From Bacillota bacterium (lineage in GTDB: Bacteria > Bacillota > Clostridia > Lachnospirales > Lachnospiraceae), in assembly GCA_023441145.1 (NCBI GenBank), contig JAEZQN010000322.1, forward strand, positions 1-7,701: a DNA stretch of 7,701 nucleotides, written 5' to 3'. A model generated the notes under the pieces. It saw only the letters and a list, made by a program, of their open reading frames with translations. It had not been told where the DNA came from and made no database searches. The position numbers and the translations under genes are program-made. Shown here in pieces: positions 6,318 through 7,701 of the stretch. Numbering within the stretch: position 1 is the stretch's first letter; every line of letters starts with the position of its first letter.

Positions 6318-7337
6318 ATGAGAGCATTATTTGTTGGGGGGACTGGAACCATAAGTACAGCAGTCACTAAGCTTGCCGTAGAGAAGGGATGGGAGATTTA
6401 TTTAATAAATCGTGGTAATCGCAATACTATATTTTCAAATAATCCTAGTGTGAAGGAGCTACATATGGACATTAACCAAGAGGAAGATGTTCTAAAAGCA
6501 CTGAAAGATATGGAGTTTGATGTGGTGGCAGATTTTATTGCATTTACCCCTAATCACCTGGAGAGGGATTATCGCTTATTTTCTGGAAAGACTAAACAAT
6601 TCATGTTTATTAGTTCTGCATCCGCTTATCAGAAACCGCTAAGTGATTACCGAATTACAGAGGGAACTACTTTGGCGAATCCATATTGGGAATATTCGAG
6701 AAATAAAATTGCGTGTGAAGAATATTTAATGAATCAATATAGAGAAAATGGATTTCCTATCACTATTGTAAGACCTAGCCATACCTATGATGAACGTTCC
6801 ATCCCTCTCGGTGTTCATGGGAACCACGGAAGCTGGCAGGTTATAAAACGTATGCTGGAAGGAAAACCAGTTATAATACATGGAGATGGAACCTCTCTTT
6901 GGACCATGACTCACAACAGTGACTTTGCAAAAGGGTTTGTGGGATTAATGGGTAATTTACATGCCATGGGAGAAACAGTACATATTACAAGTGATGAGAC
7001 CTTAACCTGGAATCAGATTTACACAGCGATTGCCTCTTCCCTTCAGGTACCACTTAAGGCATACTATGTATCTTCCTCCTTCCTAAGTCATTGCAGTAAG
7101 TATGATTTTGAAGGAAGCTTAATTGGGGACAAGGCTAATTCAGTCGTGTTTGATAATAGTAAATTAAAACGTATGGTGCCGGAGTATGTTGCAACAAAGC
7201 GATTTGATCAAGGGATAAAAGAAACCATTAACTATGTGATGACTCATAAGGAATGTCAGGTTGAGGATCTGGAATTTGATCAATGGTGTGACAATGTGAT
7301 AGAAGTATTGGAGAAAGCTAAGGAAGAAATTCTTTAA
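6318..7337 (+). CDS. SDR / NAD-dependent epimerase-dehydratase family protein, 339 aa
   Basis: Probable NAD(P)-dependent oxidoreductase or sugar-nucleotide epimerase of the extended SDR class, cytoplasmic. It starts with a Rossmann strand and dinucleotide loop (MRALFVGGTGTIS, 1-13), has an acidic motif DVVADFIAF (68-76), the Ser block FISSASAY (97-104) and the catalytic pair Y126-SRN-K130. VRPSHTYDE (151-159) and HGDGTSLWTMTHNSDFAKG (188-206) match the substrate-domain strands of nucleotide-sugar epimerases. A longer frame begins at ATG 6288, but I prefer 6318: AAAGG (6304-6308) is well placed for it, the family starts directly with the beta strand, and 6288 lies only about 5 bases after the predicted transcript start. 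It seems monocistronic, with its own extended -10 promoter and a long hairpin 28 bases after the stop. The substrate is unknown; relatives are often labelled WcaG-like, and one plant branch (CSP41) binds RNA. Confidence 0.88.
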   Translation: MRALFVGGTGTISTAVTKLAVEKGWEIYLINRGNRNTIFSNNPSVKELHMDINQEEDVLKALKDMEFDVVADFIAFTPNHLERDYRLFSGKTKQFMFISSASAYQKPLSDYRITEGTTLANPYWEYSRNKIACEEYLMNQYRENGFPITIVRPSHTYDERSIPLGVHGNHGSWQVIKRMLEGKPVIIHGDGTSLWTMTHNSDFAKGFVGLMGNLHAMGETVHITSDETLTWNQIYTAIASSLQVPLKAYYVSSSFLSHCSKYDFEGSLIGDKANSVVFDNSKLKRMVPEYVATKRFDQGIKETINYVMTHKECQVEDLEFDQWCDNVIEVLEKAKEEIL

Positions 7338-7339
7338 TA

Positions 7340-7352
7340 GGATGGCGATGCC
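7340..7352. repeat. 13-bp palindromic repeat, left copy
   Basis: GGATGGCGATGCC lies 3 bases after the SDR stop codon and matches GGATGGCAATGCC at 7567-7579 in 12 of 13 bases. Each copy is itself partly palindromic (GGC-AT-GCC type). The two copies bracket a stretch of about 240 bp of hairpin-rich non-coding DNA and may be the ends of a small repeat element. Confidence 0.4.
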
Positions 7353-7364
7353 TACATTTCCAAT

Positions 7365-7428
7365 AAGGACTTAGGGAGGGATGACCAGATATATCTGTTA
7401 TATCATGGTCTTCCCTCCCTGAGTCTTT
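7365..7428. repeat. Long imperfect inverted repeat (about 26-29 bp stem), possible terminator of the SDR gene
   Basis: The arms 7365-7393 and 7399-7428 pair over almost their whole length around the loop TCTGT: AGGGAGGGA (7373-7381) with TCCCTCCCT (7412-7420), GACCA (7383-7387) with TGGTC (7406-7410) and GATATA (7388-7393) with TATATC (7399-7404), with one T/T mismatch and one bulged A. The stem is much longer than a usual intrinsic terminator and only CTTTAT follows it, so it may end transcription but also looks like a mobile or interspersed palindromic repeat. A second hairpin (7428-7451; TATAG/CTATA and TAGA/TCTA) begins where it ends. Confidence 0.65.
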
Positions 7429-7451
7429 ATAGCGTAGAGTATTCTACTATA
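7428..7451. repeat. Small bulged hairpin adjoining the long inverted repeat
   Basis: TATAG (7428-7432) pairs with CTATA (7447-7451) and TAGA (7435-7438) with TCTA (7443-7446) around loop GTAT, with CG bulged on the left. With the preceding hairpin it forms a continuous structured block. Neither strand gives a T-tract after it. Confidence 0.35.
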
Positions 7452-7566
7452 GCTTTATCTCACCATCTGCCCCTAGTACCATTACGATGTTCATCCAAGC
7501 GCAAGTGTGCCTCTCCCAGGGATGTTAGAATCAGACTTTTCCAAGTGATTTTCAAGGATGTTAAGG

Positions 7567-7582
7567 GGATGGCAATGCCATC
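7567..7582. repeat. 13-bp palindromic repeat, right copy, with perfect 6-bp hairpin
   Basis: GGATGGCAATGCC (7567-7579) repeats the 7340-7352 sequence. Here GATGGC-AAT-GCCATC (7568-7582) is a perfect inverted repeat. It begins directly after the stop codon of the possible - strand frame ending at 7583, so it could be that gene's 3' hairpin, but no T-tract follows on that strand. Confidence 0.4.
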
Positions 7583-7701
7583 TTAATTCAATGTGGCTTT
7601 TTGCCCTTTGGCGCCACGTTTTCTATTACGAACCTTCTTTGCACTATACTGATGGCCATTGTACTGGAAGAACTCCTCTGAGTTCTTGCAGACACCAGTA
7701 A
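7583..7701 (-). CDS. Possible C-terminal end of an unidentified protein, cut by window edge
   Basis: The - strand frame entering from the right edge encodes 38 residues before a TAA (complement of 7583-7585). It starts TGVCKNSEEFFQYNGHQYSA and ends in a strongly basic tail (KKVRNRKRGAKGQKATLN). The residue mix looks more protein-like than in the other frames, but the stretch is short, another - strand frame is also open here, and I do not recognise a family. A basic tail is compatible with a nucleic-acid-binding protein such as a transposase. Beyond the stop the same frame stays open for 40 more codons, ending at 7460 (DGIAIPLTSLKITWKSL... to ...HRNGTRGRW), so a broken gene is possible. Confidence 0.28.
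   Translation of the reverse strand, partial: TGVCKNSEEFFQYNGHQYSAKKVRNRKRGAKGQKATLN

Noticed and set aside
7591..7701. 36-codon + strand frame (MWLFALWRHVF...) ending at the window edge
   Set aside because: No ribosome binding site precedes it, its composition is unusual (many W, H, C, R) and it is antisense to a more protein-like - strand frame.
1..7701. Search for a CRISPR array, tRNA, rRNA or known riboswitch
   Set aside because: No regularly spaced repeats, cloverleaf with CCA-type end, rRNA-like block or recognisable riboswitch core was seen on either strand.

Overview
The window is AT-rich, Gram-positive-type DNA with strong GGAGG ribosome binding sites and anaerobe-type genes. It looks like a chromosomal segment of a clostridium, most likely a member of the Lachnospiraceae. 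That assignment rests on base composition, a sensory [FeFe]-hydrogenase chemoreceptor and the LytTR/LiaF-like gene pair, not on a marker gene.

Positions 1-4676 (+ strand) look like the 3' part of one operon. It holds the C-terminal two thirds of an ABC transporter ATPase (cut by the window edge), its eight-helix FtsX/MacB-type permease, and, only 10 bp further on, a 651-residue soluble protein. That protein joins two [4Fe-4S] clusters, an [FeFe]-hydrogenase H-cluster domain, a further four-cysteine Fe-S domain and a chemoreceptor signalling hairpin. It fits the chemotaxis-linked sensory [FeFe] hydrogenases (group C2 type). The four H-cluster cysteines are kept, but the residues that carry protons in catalytic enzymes are replaced, so it probably senses H2 or redox state. 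A hairpin terminator at 4694-4724 closes the unit and can also serve the convergent operon.

Positions 4742-5988 (- strand) hold a two-gene operon: a LytTR DNA-binding protein without a receiver domain, overlapping by one base a four-helix membrane protein with a LiaF-like beta-repeat tail. The arrangement matches LytTR regulatory systems, in which a membrane protein controls a LytTR regulator. Just upstream of its likely promoter lie two copies of TAAGAGGT(T/A)A exactly 21 bp apart, the geometry expected for a LytTR operator, which suggests autoregulation.

Positions 5899-6317 are a 0.4 kb divergent intergenic region. It also contains a good + strand promoter (6065-6093), a near-palindrome (6140-6158) and a strong + strand terminator (6176-6204), so it may encode a short RNA of about 105 nt or an attenuated leader. 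A separate extended -10 promoter lies just before the next gene.

Positions 6318-7337 (+) encode an SDR/NAD-dependent epimerase-like protein. The remaining 364 bases have no confident gene. They hold a 26-29 bp imperfect hairpin, a smaller hairpin, two near-identical 13-bp palindromic repeats about 227 bp apart and, on the - strand, the possible C-terminal end of an unidentified protein. This stretch may be a small repeat element or the edge of a mobile element.
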